DNA of 64,000 bases from Maccoyibacter intestinihominis (GTDB taxonomy: Bacteria; Bacillota; Clostridia; Lachnospirales; Lachnospiraceae): NCBI RefSeq assembly GCF_040096355.1, contig NZ_JBBMEX010000001.1, positions 320,636 to 384,635 on the forward strand, written 5' to 3'. The notes beneath the pieces were generated by a model that did not search any database, was not told where the DNA came from, and was given only the letters and a program-made list of their open reading frames with translations. This document shows, piece by piece, positions 49,515 to 58,320 of this stretch. A program made the position numbers and the translations under genes. Position 1 is the first letter of the stretch; every line of letters begins with the position of its first letter.

Positions 49515-51194
49515 ATGTTACGAAATCTGCATGTAAAAAATCTCGCCCTGATCGACGAGATGGAAGTAGAATTTGAGGAAGGGTTAAACATTTTAACCGG
49601 AGAAACAGGCGCCGGAAAATCATTGATCATCGGTTCAATTAATATGGCACTTGGTCAGAAGGTGCCAAAGGAGATGATCAAAGAAGGTGCGGATTATGCT
49701 TTAGTGGAACTGATCTTTGAGGTAAAGAGCGAAGATACCATCCGCAGATTGCAGGAAATGGATATTTTTCCGGAGGACGGTATGGTCATTATGAGCCGTA
49801 AGATCACCGGGGGAAGAAGTGTTGCAAAGATCAACTCCGAGAGTATATCCGCAGCAAAAGTCAAAGAGGCGGCACAACTTTTAATTGACATTCATGGACA
49901 GCATGAGCATCAGTCTCTGACCGGAAAAAAGATGCAGTTAGCACTGCTTGACGATTATGCAAAAGAAGAAACGCAGGAAGTAAAGGCAGAGGTAAAGAAG
50001 CGTTATGAGGAATATTCTTCTATTTTAAAAGAATTAGAAGAAAAAGATATTGATAAAGAGCAGCAGCAACGGGAACTCTCATTTTTAGAGTTTGAAATTC
50101 AGGAATTAGAGGATGCCTGCCTGCGGGAAGGAGAGGACGAGGAGTTAGAGAAGACTTACCGCAAAATGCTGAACGGCAAAAAGATTGCGGAAGCATGTGG
50201 AGCGGCTTACCGCCTGACCTCAGAGAACGGTGAAAGTGCATCGGATCAGATCGGAAGAGCGCTCCGAGAGATTTCAGCAGTGACTTCCTGTGACGCTGAG
50301 TTGCAGCCGTTAGAAGAGCAGTTAGAGCAGTTAGACGGGCTGTTGAATGATTTTAACCGGGATATGTCCTCTTATCTGTCAGGATTAGAGTTTGAGGAAG
50401 AGGATTTTTACGAAACAGAGAAGCGTTTAGATGAACTGAATCATTTGAAATCCAAGTATGGTGATACGATTGAAAAAGTATTAGAAGTGAAGGAGGAAAA
50501 AATCCAACGCAGGGACGAACTTTTAGATTATGATGCATACTTAAATCAGTTAAAAGAACAAAAGAAGGCATCCGAAGAGGCGTTAGAAAAGGCAAGTAAA
50601 AAGCTTTCTAAGATCCGCAAAAAATATGCGAAAGAACTGTGCAGGCAGGTCACAGAACACCTTTTGGATCTGAATTTTGAGACTGTGGATCTGTCGATGG
50701 AATTTGAACAGACCACACATTTTACATCGAATGGATACGATGAAGTGGAGTTCCTGATATCCACAAATCCGGGAGAAACGCCAAAGCCACTCGGTAAGAT
50801 CGCTTCGGGCGGTGAACTTTCAAGGATCATGCTGGCATTAAAGACAGTGCTTGCAAACAATGACGAGATCGAGACTTTGATTTTTGACGAAATAGATACC
50901 GGGATCAGTGGAAGAACGGCGCAGAAGGTTTCGGAAAAGATGGATCTGATCGGAAGAAATCATCAGGTCATCTGTATTACACACCTGCCTCAGATAGCAG
51001 CTATGGCAGATACGCATTTTCTGATCGAGAAAACCGTGGAATCCGGCAGGACAACCTCAAAGATCCACAGGCTGCCGCAGGAAGAGAGCGTTGCGGAGTT
51101 AGCAAGGATGCTTGGCGGTGTCAGTATTACGGAAACCGTTTTAGAAAATGCAAAAGAAATGAAAGAATTAGCAGCAAAAACAAAAAAATCCTAG
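49515..51194 (+). CDS. recN: DNA repair protein RecN
   Basis: A 559-residue SMC-like protein that gathers broken DNA ends. N-terminal Walker A ILTGETGAGKSLIIGSINMA with LRNLHVKNLALIDEMEVEFE before it, a central coiled coil (about residues 155-365), and the C-terminal half with the ABC signature GKIASGGELSRIMLALKTVL, Walker B TLIFDEIDTGISG and ICITHLPQIAAMAD. Full length. spoIVB follows 50 bp later, the order conserved in Bacillus and clostridia. Confidence 0.96.
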   Translation: MLRNLHVKNLALIDEMEVEFEEGLNILTGETGAGKSLIIGSINMALGQKVPKEMIKEGADYALVELIFEVKSEDTIRRLQEMDIFPEDGMVIMSRKITGGRSVAKINSESISAAKVKEAAQLLIDIHGQHEHQSLTGKKMQLALLDDYAKEETQEVKAEVKKRYEEYSSILKELEEKDIDKEQQQRELSFLEFEIQELEDACLREGEDEELEKTYRKMLNGKKIAEACGAAYRLTSENGESASDQIGRALREISAVTSCDAELQPLEEQLEQLDGLLNDFNRDMSSYLSGLEFEEEDFYETEKRLDELNHLKSKYGDTIEKVLEVKEEKIQRRDELLDYDAYLNQLKEQKKASEEALEKASKKLSKIRKKYAKELCRQVTEHLLDLNFETVDLSMEFEQTTHFTSNGYDEVEFLISTNPGETPKPLGKIASGGELSRIMLALKTVLANNDEIETLIFDEIDTGISGRTAQKVSEKMDLIGRNHQVICITHLPQIAAMADTHFLIEKTVESGRTTSKIHRLPQEESVAELARMLGGVSITETVLENAKEMKELAAKTKKS

Positions 51195-51244
51195 TTTGAA
51201 ACAGAAAAAATCATCACATAATAGAATTTAAGGATGTGATGATA

Positions 51245-52465
51245 ATGAAAAAAAAGTTTGGTACGGGAATTCTGGTTTTTGTCCTGTGTTTTGGATATCT
51301 GTTTTTACAAAATAAAATTCCCGATGAAGTGAGTGTGCGTCCGGGTGAGACGCTGCAGCTTCATACGGGAATTCCTTTGTCTATGGAGCAAAAAGAAGAG
51401 GAACCGGTCACTCTGGCATCCATGGTGTTTGGACGGAGTGGGTTAGGGAACAGTCAAAAAACCGGCAGCTATACGCTAAGCTGCCGGCTCTTTGGTGTGA
51501 TCCCGATCAAGGATATCTACGTACAGGAGCGTGGAGAAAAATATCTGATCCCCGGAGGAATGCCTGTAGGCATCTATGTAAAGACTAAAGGAATACTGGT
51601 CATAGGGACAAGTCCGGTCAACGGAATGTCAGGAGAGACGGTAGAACCGGCAAAGTATTTATTAAAAAGCGGAGATTATATCTGTAGTGTGAACGGTGAA
51701 AAGGTATCTACAAAAGAAGAGTTATTAGACCGGGTTCATGAATATGGTGATCAGCCCATGGCATTTGGGATAGAGCGCAATGGAGAACGGATCGAAGTAG
51801 CCATGGAGGCCGTGATGACACAGGAAAAAGCCTATAAGATCGGCGTATGGGTGCGTGATGATCTAGCAGGAGTCGGTACTTTAACCTATACCGATACGGC
51901 AGGGAATTACGGCGCACTTGGTCATGGCGTCAGCGATGCAGACACCAGTACGCTTATCGATATGGAAAAAGGCCTGTTATATCAGACAGATATCATCGGG
52001 ATCATCAAAGGAAAACGCGGGACTCCCGGAGAACTGACCGGCATCATCAATTACAGCAGTCGTTATTGTTTAGGAGATGTCAAAAAGAATACAAAAGCCG
52101 GAGTTTATGGAAAGTTAGACGTTATCCCGGAAGAACTGACCTCTGAACAGCAGATCCCTGTGGGATTTAAGCAGGAAGTACAGCTTGGAAAGGCGGAGAT
52201 CATCTGTACTTTAGAAGGGGAGCGGAAAAGCTACGATATTGAGATTACCCAGACAAATTTTAATGCGAGAGAAACGAACAAAGGAATCCGGTTTGTGGTA
52301 AAGGATCAGGAACTGTGCGCCCTGACCGGAGGAATCGTACAGGGGATGAGCGGCAGCCCGATCGTGCAGAACGGAAAGATCATCGGAGCGGTGACCCATG
52401 TGTTTGTGCAGGATGCATCGAAAGGATATGGGATCTTTATTGAAGAGATGTTGGAGCAGGGATAA
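51245..52465 (+). CDS. spoIVB: SpoIVB peptidase (sporulation signalling serine protease)
   Basis: A 406-residue secreted or membrane-anchored S55-family protease made in the forespore; it cuts SpoIVFA and so releases pro-sigma-K processing in the mother cell. One N-terminal hydrophobic helix (GILVFVLCFGYLFLQ), a PDZ domain (about residues 100-185, GDYICSVNGEKVSTKEELLD), and the catalytic His227 in LGHGVSD and Ser371 in GMSGSPI. Of three closely spaced starts (51236, 51239, 51245) the ATG at 51245 has the best distance to AAGGA. It normally sits directly before spo0A; here two other genes intervene. Confidence 0.93.
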   Translation: MKKKFGTGILVFVLCFGYLFLQNKIPDEVSVRPGETLQLHTGIPLSMEQKEEEPVTLASMVFGRSGLGNSQKTGSYTLSCRLFGVIPIKDIYVQERGEKYLIPGGMPVGIYVKTKGILVIGTSPVNGMSGETVEPAKYLLKSGDYICSVNGEKVSTKEELLDRVHEYGDQPMAFGIERNGERIEVAMEAVMTQEKAYKIGVWVRDDLAGVGTLTYTDTAGNYGALGHGVSDADTSTLIDMEKGLLYQTDIIGIIKGKRGTPGELTGIINYSSRYCLGDVKKNTKAGVYGKLDVIPEELTSEQQIPVGFKQEVQLGKAEIICTLEGERKSYDIEITQTNFNARETNKGIRFVVKDQELCALTGGIVQGMSGSPIVQNGKIIGAVTHVFVQDASKGYGIFIEEMLEQG

Positions 52466-52473
52466 GAAAATAG

Positions 52474-52570
52474 TTTTTGAAATAAAACGTATTGTTTACT
52501 ATAGTATATTTCAAAAACCCGATGACTTTTTGAAATAAAAGAGATATAATAAGTGTAGTTATTTCAAAAA
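52474..52570 (+). promoter_or_regulatory. repeated operator upstream of the Fic gene
   Basis: The 11-mer TTTTTGAAATA appears at 52474-52484 and 52527-52537, and its exact complement TATTTCAAAAA at 52507-52517 and 52560-52570. Each direct/inverted pair has the same 33-bp offset, and the two pairs are exactly 53 bp apart. A TATAAT (52545-52550) lies between the arms of the second pair, and the last half-site touches the GAGGTG ribosome site. This is an arrangement expected for a repressor, perhaps the Fic protein itself. Confidence 0.6.
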
Positions 52571-52583
52571 GAGGTGAAAATGT

Positions 52584-53723
52584 ATGAAGCGTGCAGGAAT
52601 ATATGTTGACAATTTAAATGGAGAGGCTATGTACCAATCTTTTAAACCAAATCCATTACCACCGATACCTGAAATTGAAATGGACGGGGAGATTGTAAAA
52701 CTTTTAGTTGATGCAAATAAGCAACTGGTAAAACTTGATACTGCATCACAATTGATTTCTAATGCGGATCTGTTTATATCAATGTATGTTAGAAAAGAAG
52801 CGTTGATCTCTTCGCAAATAGAGGGAACGCAGTGTACTCTTGACGATGTATTAGATCCGGAAGTGGAAGCAAATGCAAATCTTGATGTATCTGATGTTAT
52901 TAATTATGTGAAAGCAACACAGTATGCCTTAAAACGTTTAGAAAGATTACCTTTATGCTGCAGATTAATAAGAGAAATACATGAAGTATTAATGGAAAAT
53001 GTTCGTGGACAGGATAAAACTCCGGGAGAATTTAGACATTCTCAAAACTGGATCGGACCTGCAAACTGTTCATTAAAAGATGCCAGGTATATTCCTCCTA
53101 ATGTAGAAGATATGCAAACAGCAATGTCTGATTTGGAAAAATATATCAATGAGAATGTGGATTATGATCCATTGATCAGAGCGGCATTGATTCACTATCA
53201 GTTTGAAACAATACATCCGTTTTTAAATGGCAACGGAAGAATTGGAAGACTTTTGATACTCCTCTATTTGATGGAGCAGAAATTGATTGAAAAACCAGTC
53301 ATTTATATATCCTATTTTTTGAAAAAGAACCAGATAGAATATTATGACCGCATTAGTGAAGTCAGGAGAACCGGAAACTTTGAACAATGGATAAGATTTT
53401 TTTTAGAGGCAGTGAGTAAAGCAGCATCGGACTCTTTAGAAGCAATTCGTCAGCTTTCTGTGTTGCATGATACGAATGTAGAAAAACTTCCAAAGACAAC
53501 TCGGAGCAAAGATAATTTACGAGCAGTTTTTGACTATATTGAACAGTATCCGATTATTGATATCAAGAGAACCGCAAAGGAATTAGAGGTTAGCTATAAT
53601 ACGGTAGCTGCTGCTGTGCGGAAACTTGTAGAACTTGGGATTTTGCAGGAAACAACCAATGCTGCAAGAAATAGAGTATTTGCCTATGAGGAGTATTTAG
53701 CGATACTGAGAAAGGATACTTAA
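52584..53723 (+). CDS. Fic family protein with C-terminal winged helix
   Basis: A 379-residue Fic-domain protein. Fic enzymes transfer AMP (or another nucleotide part) to hydroxyl groups of target proteins. An N-terminal helix carries the self-inhibitory motif S76-SQI-E80-G81 ((S/T)xxxE(G/N), class II). The active-site loop starts at H211: HPFLNGNGRIGR, with asparagine where D/E is usual. The C-terminal 70 residues form a winged helix (IIDIKRTAKELEVSYNTVAA then AVRKLVELGILQE) that could bind DNA. It sits alone between spoIVB and the chemoreceptor gene, preceded by a repeated palindromic operator, and looks like an insertion into a conserved gene order. Its target is unknown. Confidence 0.9.
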   Translation: MKRAGIYVDNLNGEAMYQSFKPNPLPPIPEIEMDGEIVKLLVDANKQLVKLDTASQLISNADLFISMYVRKEALISSQIEGTQCTLDDVLDPEVEANANLDVSDVINYVKATQYALKRLERLPLCCRLIREIHEVLMENVRGQDKTPGEFRHSQNWIGPANCSLKDARYIPPNVEDMQTAMSDLEKYINENVDYDPLIRAALIHYQFETIHPFLNGNGRIGRLLILLYLMEQKLIEKPVIYISYFLKKNQIEYYDRISEVRRTGNFEQWIRFFLEAVSKAASDSLEAIRQLSVLHDTNVEKLPKTTRSKDNLRAVFDYIEQYPIIDIKRTAKELEVSYNTVAAAVRKLVELGILQETTNAARNRVFAYEEYLAILRKDT

Positions 53724-53889
53724 GAGCTGATTGACGATAGAATGATGATCAGAAATGTTCTATACAGATGGTATAAAGAAATAAAACATATGGTATAAGA
53801 CAAAGCGAGTAAAAATGACAGATAATAAGTATCGTAATGAGAAACGTATTCAAATATCCCATAATTCGACGAAAATTTACTAAAAATTC

Positions 53890-53918
53890 TTGCGGTGATT
53901 CCCTGATAGGTGTATAAT
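53890..53918 (+). promoter_or_regulatory. promoter of the chemoreceptor gene, with inverted repeat
   Basis: TTGCGG (53890-53895), 17-base spacer, perfect TATAAT (53913-53918). A 9-base inverted repeat flanks the -10 and start site: TGATTCCCT (53896-53904, in the spacer) and AGGGAATCA (53939-53947). Confidence 0.6.
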
Positions 53919-53967
53919 TATTCCAATGGTACACGTCAAGGGAATCAGGGAAGAGAGGAAAATACAT

Positions 53968-55743
53968 ATGAAGATCAAAAGTATTCGGACAACATGTATG
54001 ATTTCATGCACGGCAATTATTTTAGCTTGCTCCATCGGAGTTAGTCTTGTTACCTATATGGGAATGAAGGAAACGATCACCAAAACCAATTCAGACTATA
54101 AAGATGCGGTAATATCGGGATATAAAGAACAGATTAAAGATGAAGTCGGAGCAATGCTGACGGTCGTCAATATGGTTTATGAAAAGAGCCAGTCAGGAGA
54201 AATGTCAGAAAAAGATGCGAAAAAAGAGGCAATGGAAATCCTTCGCAATGCGCGTTATGGAGAAGACGGCGAAGGATACTTTTGGATTGACGGTACGGAT
54301 TATACCTTGCTGATGCACCCGATCCTCTCTGAACAGGAAGGAACGAACCGTTACGATCTGACAGACCAGAATGGTGTAAAGATCATTCAGAACATTATGA
54401 AATCGGCAGAAGCCGGCGGCGGATACAATGAGTTCTACTTTACAAAAGCAGATGGTAAAACGGTTGCACCAAAGATTGCTTATTCAGAAGAATTTGAGCC
54501 TTGGGGCTGGGTCATTACCACAGGAAATTATGTAGATAATTTAGAGAAAAATATTGAGAAGAACCGTGTCACACTGCAGAACAGACAAAAGAGCATGATG
54601 ATGCAGAATATCTTTATCAGTGTAGTCCTTATGGTAATATCCCTGATCGCCTGCTTTAAATTCGGAAACGGTATTAAGAAGCAGCTTTTAGAAATGCAGG
54701 GAATGGTTGGAAGGATTTCTGAAGGAAATCTGACACAAAATGTTGAGATCCGGAGTGCGAATGAGATCGGAGTGCTGGCAGATTCGCTGAATGTGGCACA
54801 GGGAGGCATCAGTGGTCTGGTATCACATGTCGGTGAGACATCAGAACATCTGAATTTAGCAGAACAGCAGTTTGTCGATAATTTCGGTATTATGAATGAA
54901 GCAATTGAAAATCTGACAAATGCGATGGGCGATGTAGCACAGAACATTTCGCAGCAGGCAGAGTCTACAACGGATGTAGCCGGAAGCGTAGAAAAGATCG
55001 CACAGAATATCCAGAGCACCACAGCGGATATCGAGGATTTATCTGAAAATGCATCTTTTATGAAGAAATGCTCACAGGATTCCTATACCAGCATGGAGAA
55101 TCTGTTAGAAGTAAATCAGCAGACCATCCGTAACATCGAAGTGATGTATCAGCAGACAGAGTATACGAATGAATCCGTCAATAAGATCAGTGAAGCAGCA
55201 ACGTTGATCAGTCAGATTGCATCACAGACCAATCTTCTTTCTCTGAATGCGTCGATCGAGGCAGCGAGAGCCGGAGAGGCAGGAAGAGGATTTGCAGTAG
55301 TAGCAGAAGAGATTGGACAATTAGCTTCAGAGTCGGCAGAAACAGTTCAGGAAATCAATGGTATCATTGAGGAACTGACTGATAATGCAAATAAATGTAT
55401 GGACATCATGAAAGACATGAATACAACATCCAAGACACAGATCGATACCTTAACGGTAACACAGGATACGTTCCAGGAGTTGAAGAATGCATTAGATGTA
55501 TGTATTGAGACTGTACAGGATATTGCAGCGAAGATGCAGGAAATCGATCAACAGAAAGATTATGTGGTTGGTCACATCGAGACATTGAATGCACTTTCTG
55601 CAAATAATGCATCCTTTACCGAGGAGACATCAGCAACATCGGAAGAAATTGACAATGCAGTCAAAGATTCCATGGAAGTTTTGGATACAGTTATGAACCA
55701 TACACATGAGTTATTAGAAAGTGTAGAACGTTTTTCCGTATAA
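53968..55743 (+). CDS. methyl-accepting chemotaxis protein with Cache domain
   Basis: A 591-residue transmembrane chemoreceptor. First membrane helix at about residues 8-30 (TTCMISCTAIILACSIGVSL), an extracellular single-Cache domain (GEDGEGYFWIDGTDYTLLMH to WGWVITTGNYVDNLEKNIEK), second membrane helix (NIFISVVLMVISLIACF), a HAMP-like segment, and a long cytoplasmic coiled coil with the conserved tip AARAGEAGRGFAVVAEEIGQ. Single-Cache receptors often sense small organic acids; the ligand is not known here. I chose ATG 53968, ten bases after AGAGAGG; a frame from 53926 adds residues without a ribosome site. It implies a chemotactic, motile cell. Its place just before spo0A is unusual. Confidence 0.92.
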   Translation: MKIKSIRTTCMISCTAIILACSIGVSLVTYMGMKETITKTNSDYKDAVISGYKEQIKDEVGAMLTVVNMVYEKSQSGEMSEKDAKKEAMEILRNARYGEDGEGYFWIDGTDYTLLMHPILSEQEGTNRYDLTDQNGVKIIQNIMKSAEAGGGYNEFYFTKADGKTVAPKIAYSEEFEPWGWVITTGNYVDNLEKNIEKNRVTLQNRQKSMMMQNIFISVVLMVISLIACFKFGNGIKKQLLEMQGMVGRISEGNLTQNVEIRSANEIGVLADSLNVAQGGISGLVSHVGETSEHLNLAEQQFVDNFGIMNEAIENLTNAMGDVAQNISQQAESTTDVAGSVEKIAQNIQSTTADIEDLSENASFMKKCSQDSYTSMENLLEVNQQTIRNIEVMYQQTEYTNESVNKISEAATLISQIASQTNLLSLNASIEAARAGEAGRGFAVVAEEIGQLASESAETVQEINGIIEELTDNANKCMDIMKDMNTTSKTQIDTLTVTQDTFQELKNALDVCIETVQDIAAKMQEIDQQKDYVVGHIETLNALSANNASFTEETSATSEEIDNAVKDSMEVLDTVMNHTHELLESVERFSV

Positions 55744-55815
55744 CCTATGGAAAAATGACAGAAAAGGGGGGAGAATTGCTTGTTTCTATTGGACTTGAAA
55801 AATTAGTTGCTATTT

Positions 55816-55963
55816 TTCGACAAGAGATGTGTCGAATTGCCTGTATAATACAGTTGATTCAGGAGTATCCGACACGGATATGCAAAAAAGCCGCTAAAAT
55901 ACAGTGGTTGTCGAATTAGAACGTTAGAAAACTATTGAATTTAGGGGAACCTAACGATATAAT
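55816..55963 (+). promoter_or_regulatory. spo0A promoter region with three Spo0A boxes
   Basis: Three perfect 0A-box sequences, TGTCGAA, lie upstream of spo0A: reversed at 55816-55822, forward at 55830-55836 and forward at 55909-55915. A sigma-A-type promoter follows (TTGAAT 55935-55940, 17 bases, TATAAT 55958-55963). A second TATAAT lies at 55844-55849 beside the first two boxes without a clear -35. CGTTAG / CTAACG (55922-55927 and 55951-55956) flanks the -35 of the proximal promoter. This fits autoregulation by Spo0A. Confidence 0.75.
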
Positions 55964-55999
55964 AGCAGCATGTTTGAAAAATTTACCAGGAGGGACAGC

Positions 56000-56800
56000 A
56001 TGGAGAAGCTGAACATTGCGATTGCAGATGATAACGAAAGAATGGTGCGTCTTTTAGGCGATATTGTACGGAGTGATGAAGAATTACAGGTGATTGGAAC
56101 AGCGAAAGACGGGGTAGAAGCGTACGAATTGATAAAAACTGCCGAACCTGACGTTGTACTGTTAGATATTGTTATGCCAAAGATGGACGGCTTAGGAGTT
56201 ATGGAAAAAGTCAACAAAGATTCTACGATCAAAAAGCACCCGGCATTTATTATGATCAGTGCGATTGGTCAGGAAAAGATTACAGAGGATGCATTCCGGC
56301 TCGGAGCAGATTACTATATTATGAAACCGTTCGACAATGATATGGTCATTAGTCGGATCAAGGATGTCAAAAACCGTAACGTAGCACGTCCAAGCGAGGT
56401 GCGTAAGGTACAGCCTTATGAGAAACGGGAAGAATTAAAAGAACGTAACTTAGAGGCTGATGTGACGGCAATTATCCACGAGATTGGAGTTCCGGCACAT
56501 ATTAAAGGATATCAGTACTTACGGGAAGCAATTATCATGTCTGTGAATGACATTGATATGTTAAATTCCATTACGAAGATTCTCTATCCTACGATAGCGA
56601 AAAAGTTTCAGACTACGCCAAGTCGTGTAGAGAGAGCCATCCGTCATGCGATCGAGGTTGCATGGAGCAGAGGAAAAATGGATACGATCGATGCACTGTT
56701 TGGGTACACCATTAACAACGGAAAAGGAAAACCGACAAATTCAGAGTTTATCGCTCTGATCGCGGACAAAATCAGATTGGAATATCGGAGCAATTCCTGA
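56000..56800 (+). CDS. spo0A: sporulation master regulator Spo0A
   Basis: A 266-residue response regulator that commits cells to sporulation when phosphorylated. The receiver domain has the acidic pocket IADDNERMV, the phosphorylated D56 in VVLLDIVMPKMDGLG, and K in YYIMKPFDND. The C-terminal DNA-binding domain, unique to Spo0A, reads AIIHEIGVPAHIKGYQYLRE, MLNSITKILYPTIAKKFQTT, SRVERAIRHAIEVAWSRG. I chose ATG 56000, five bases after AGGAGGG; an ATG at 55970 gives ten more unconserved residues. Three 0A boxes lie upstream. A Spo0E-like phosphatase encoded at 27.9 kb could act on it. Confidence 0.97.
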   Translation: MEKLNIAIADDNERMVRLLGDIVRSDEELQVIGTAKDGVEAYELIKTAEPDVVLLDIVMPKMDGLGVMEKVNKDSTIKKHPAFIMISAIGQEKITEDAFRLGADYYIMKPFDNDMVISRIKDVKNRNVARPSEVRKVQPYEKREELKERNLEADVTAIIHEIGVPAHIKGYQYLREAIIMSVNDIDMLNSITKILYPTIAKKFQTTPSRVERAIRHAIEVAWSRGKMDTIDALFGYTINNGKGKPTNSEFIALIADKIRLEYRSNS

Positions 56801-56807
56801 GATTAAC

Positions 56808-56836
56808 TTTAAAAATTCCTCCTGGTACGGTATAAT
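56808..56836 (+). promoter_or_regulatory. promoter of glgA
   Basis: TTTAAA (56808-56813), 17-base spacer, perfect TATAAT (56831-56836), about 30 bp before the ATG. Confidence 0.5.
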
Positions 56837-56868
56837 AAAATTAATTATATTGTACTTGGAGGTTTTTT

Positions 56869-58317
56869 ATGAAAAAAGTCTTGTTTGTAACATCGGAAGC
56901 AGTTCCGTTTATTAAGACCGGAGGGCTTGCGGATGTAACCGGTTCTTTACCGAAATATTTTGATAAAAAGAAGTATGATGTACGTATTATGATCCCGAAA
57001 TATCTGTGCATAGAGGAAAAACTGACAGCAGATTTGGAAAATCTGGGAAATTTTTCGATATCTCTCGGATGGCGTGAGCAGTATGTCGGAGTATTTCACA
57101 AGGTTGTCGAAGGGGTTACTTACTATTTTATAGATAATGAATACTATTTTGGCGGAGATCAGCCATATAACCGGATCTATGAAGATGTGGAGAAGTTTGC
57201 ATTCTTTTCTAAAGCAGCCATTGCCGCAATGAAATTTATTGATTTTCAGGCAGATATCATACACTGTCATGACTGGCAGACCGGAATGGTGCCTGTATTT
57301 TTAAAATATTTTTATGGAGAGGATCCGTTTTATCAGAAGATGAAGACCGTCTTTACAATCCACAATCTGAAATTTCAGGGAAGATGGAAGCTCAACGAAG
57401 TCAAAGATATTACGGGACTGCCGGCTAAATTCTTTATGCCGGATCAGTTAGAATCTTACGGCGAAGCAAATTATTTAAAGGGCGGGATTGTCTATTCCGA
57501 CATGGTAACAACGGTAAGCAGATCCTATGCGCAGGAAATTACGACACCGGAAGGTGGAGAGGGCTTAGACGGTCTGCTTCGTGCAAAATCAGACCATTTG
57601 TATGGAATTGTCAATGGGATTGATTATGATGAGTATGATCCGGTCACGGATCAGCGTATCGGGACACATTTTGATAAGATGAATGTGGTAAAAATGAAAC
57701 CGGCAAATAAGGCAGGCCTTCAGGAAGAGCTGGGACTTCCAAAAGAGGAAGATGCATTTTTGATCGGAATTGTATCGAGGATGACAGTGCAAAAGGGTAT
57801 GGATCTGATTGCCTATGTGATGGATGAACTGTTAGGGGATAAGAAAATCCAGTTTGCAGTGCTTGGAACAGGAGAAGAACGTTTTGAGAATATGTTCCGC
57901 CACTTTGCCTGGAAGTATGAACGGCAGATGGGAGTCTGTCTTCAGTATTCCGAAGATTTAGCACACCGGATCTACGCTGGAGCGGATGCCTTTTTAATGC
58001 CATCCATGTTTGAACCGTGCGGACTCAGCCAGTTGATGAGTATGCGTTATGGAACCGTTCCAATGGTGCGTGAGACAGGAGGGCTTCGGGATACTGTCTG
58101 CCCATATAACGAATACGAGCAGACAGGAAATGGTTTCTCTTTTGCCAATTACAATGCACATGAGATGTTACATATGATCCGTTATGCAAAAGATACTTAT
58201 GTCAATCATAGAAACGAGTGGAATGGGATTGTAAAACGTGCGATGGACTGTGACTATTCCTGGAATGCATCCGCTAAAGATTATGAATCACTTTATGAGG
58301 AACTTTTCAAGATGTGA
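56869..58317 (+). CDS. glgA: glycogen (starch) synthase, ADP-glucose type
   Basis: A 482-residue GT5-family glycosyltransferase that extends alpha-1,4-glucan from ADP-glucose. The N-terminal substrate motif FIKTGGLADVTGSLPK is intact, with IHCHDWQTGMVPVFLKY, the linker VNGIDYDEYDP, and the C-terminal domain with GIVSRMTVQKGMDLI and the nucleotide motif MPSMFEPCGLSQLMSMRYGT. It stands alone with its own promoter; glgB, glgC and glgP are not nearby. Many related spore-formers store glycogen, so a place next to spo0A may be chance. Confidence 0.94.
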   Translation: MKKVLFVTSEAVPFIKTGGLADVTGSLPKYFDKKKYDVRIMIPKYLCIEEKLTADLENLGNFSISLGWREQYVGVFHKVVEGVTYYFIDNEYYFGGDQPYNRIYEDVEKFAFFSKAAIAAMKFIDFQADIIHCHDWQTGMVPVFLKYFYGEDPFYQKMKTVFTIHNLKFQGRWKLNEVKDITGLPAKFFMPDQLESYGEANYLKGGIVYSDMVTTVSRSYAQEITTPEGGEGLDGLLRAKSDHLYGIVNGIDYDEYDPVTDQRIGTHFDKMNVVKMKPANKAGLQEELGLPKEEDAFLIGIVSRMTVQKGMDLIAYVMDELLGDKKIQFAVLGTGEERFENMFRHFAWKYERQMGVCLQYSEDLAHRIYAGADAFLMPSMFEPCGLSQLMSMRYGTVPMVRETGGLRDTVCPYNEYEQTGNGFSFANYNAHEMLHMIRYAKDTYVNHRNEWNGIVKRAMDCDYSWNASAKDYESLYEELFKM

Positions 58318-58320
58318 TAA

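Noticed and set aside
56818..56863. CCTCC/GGAGG inverted repeat as a ribosome-site switch for glgA
   Set aside because: The CCTCC arm lies upstream of the predicted -10 box, so it would not be in the transcript.
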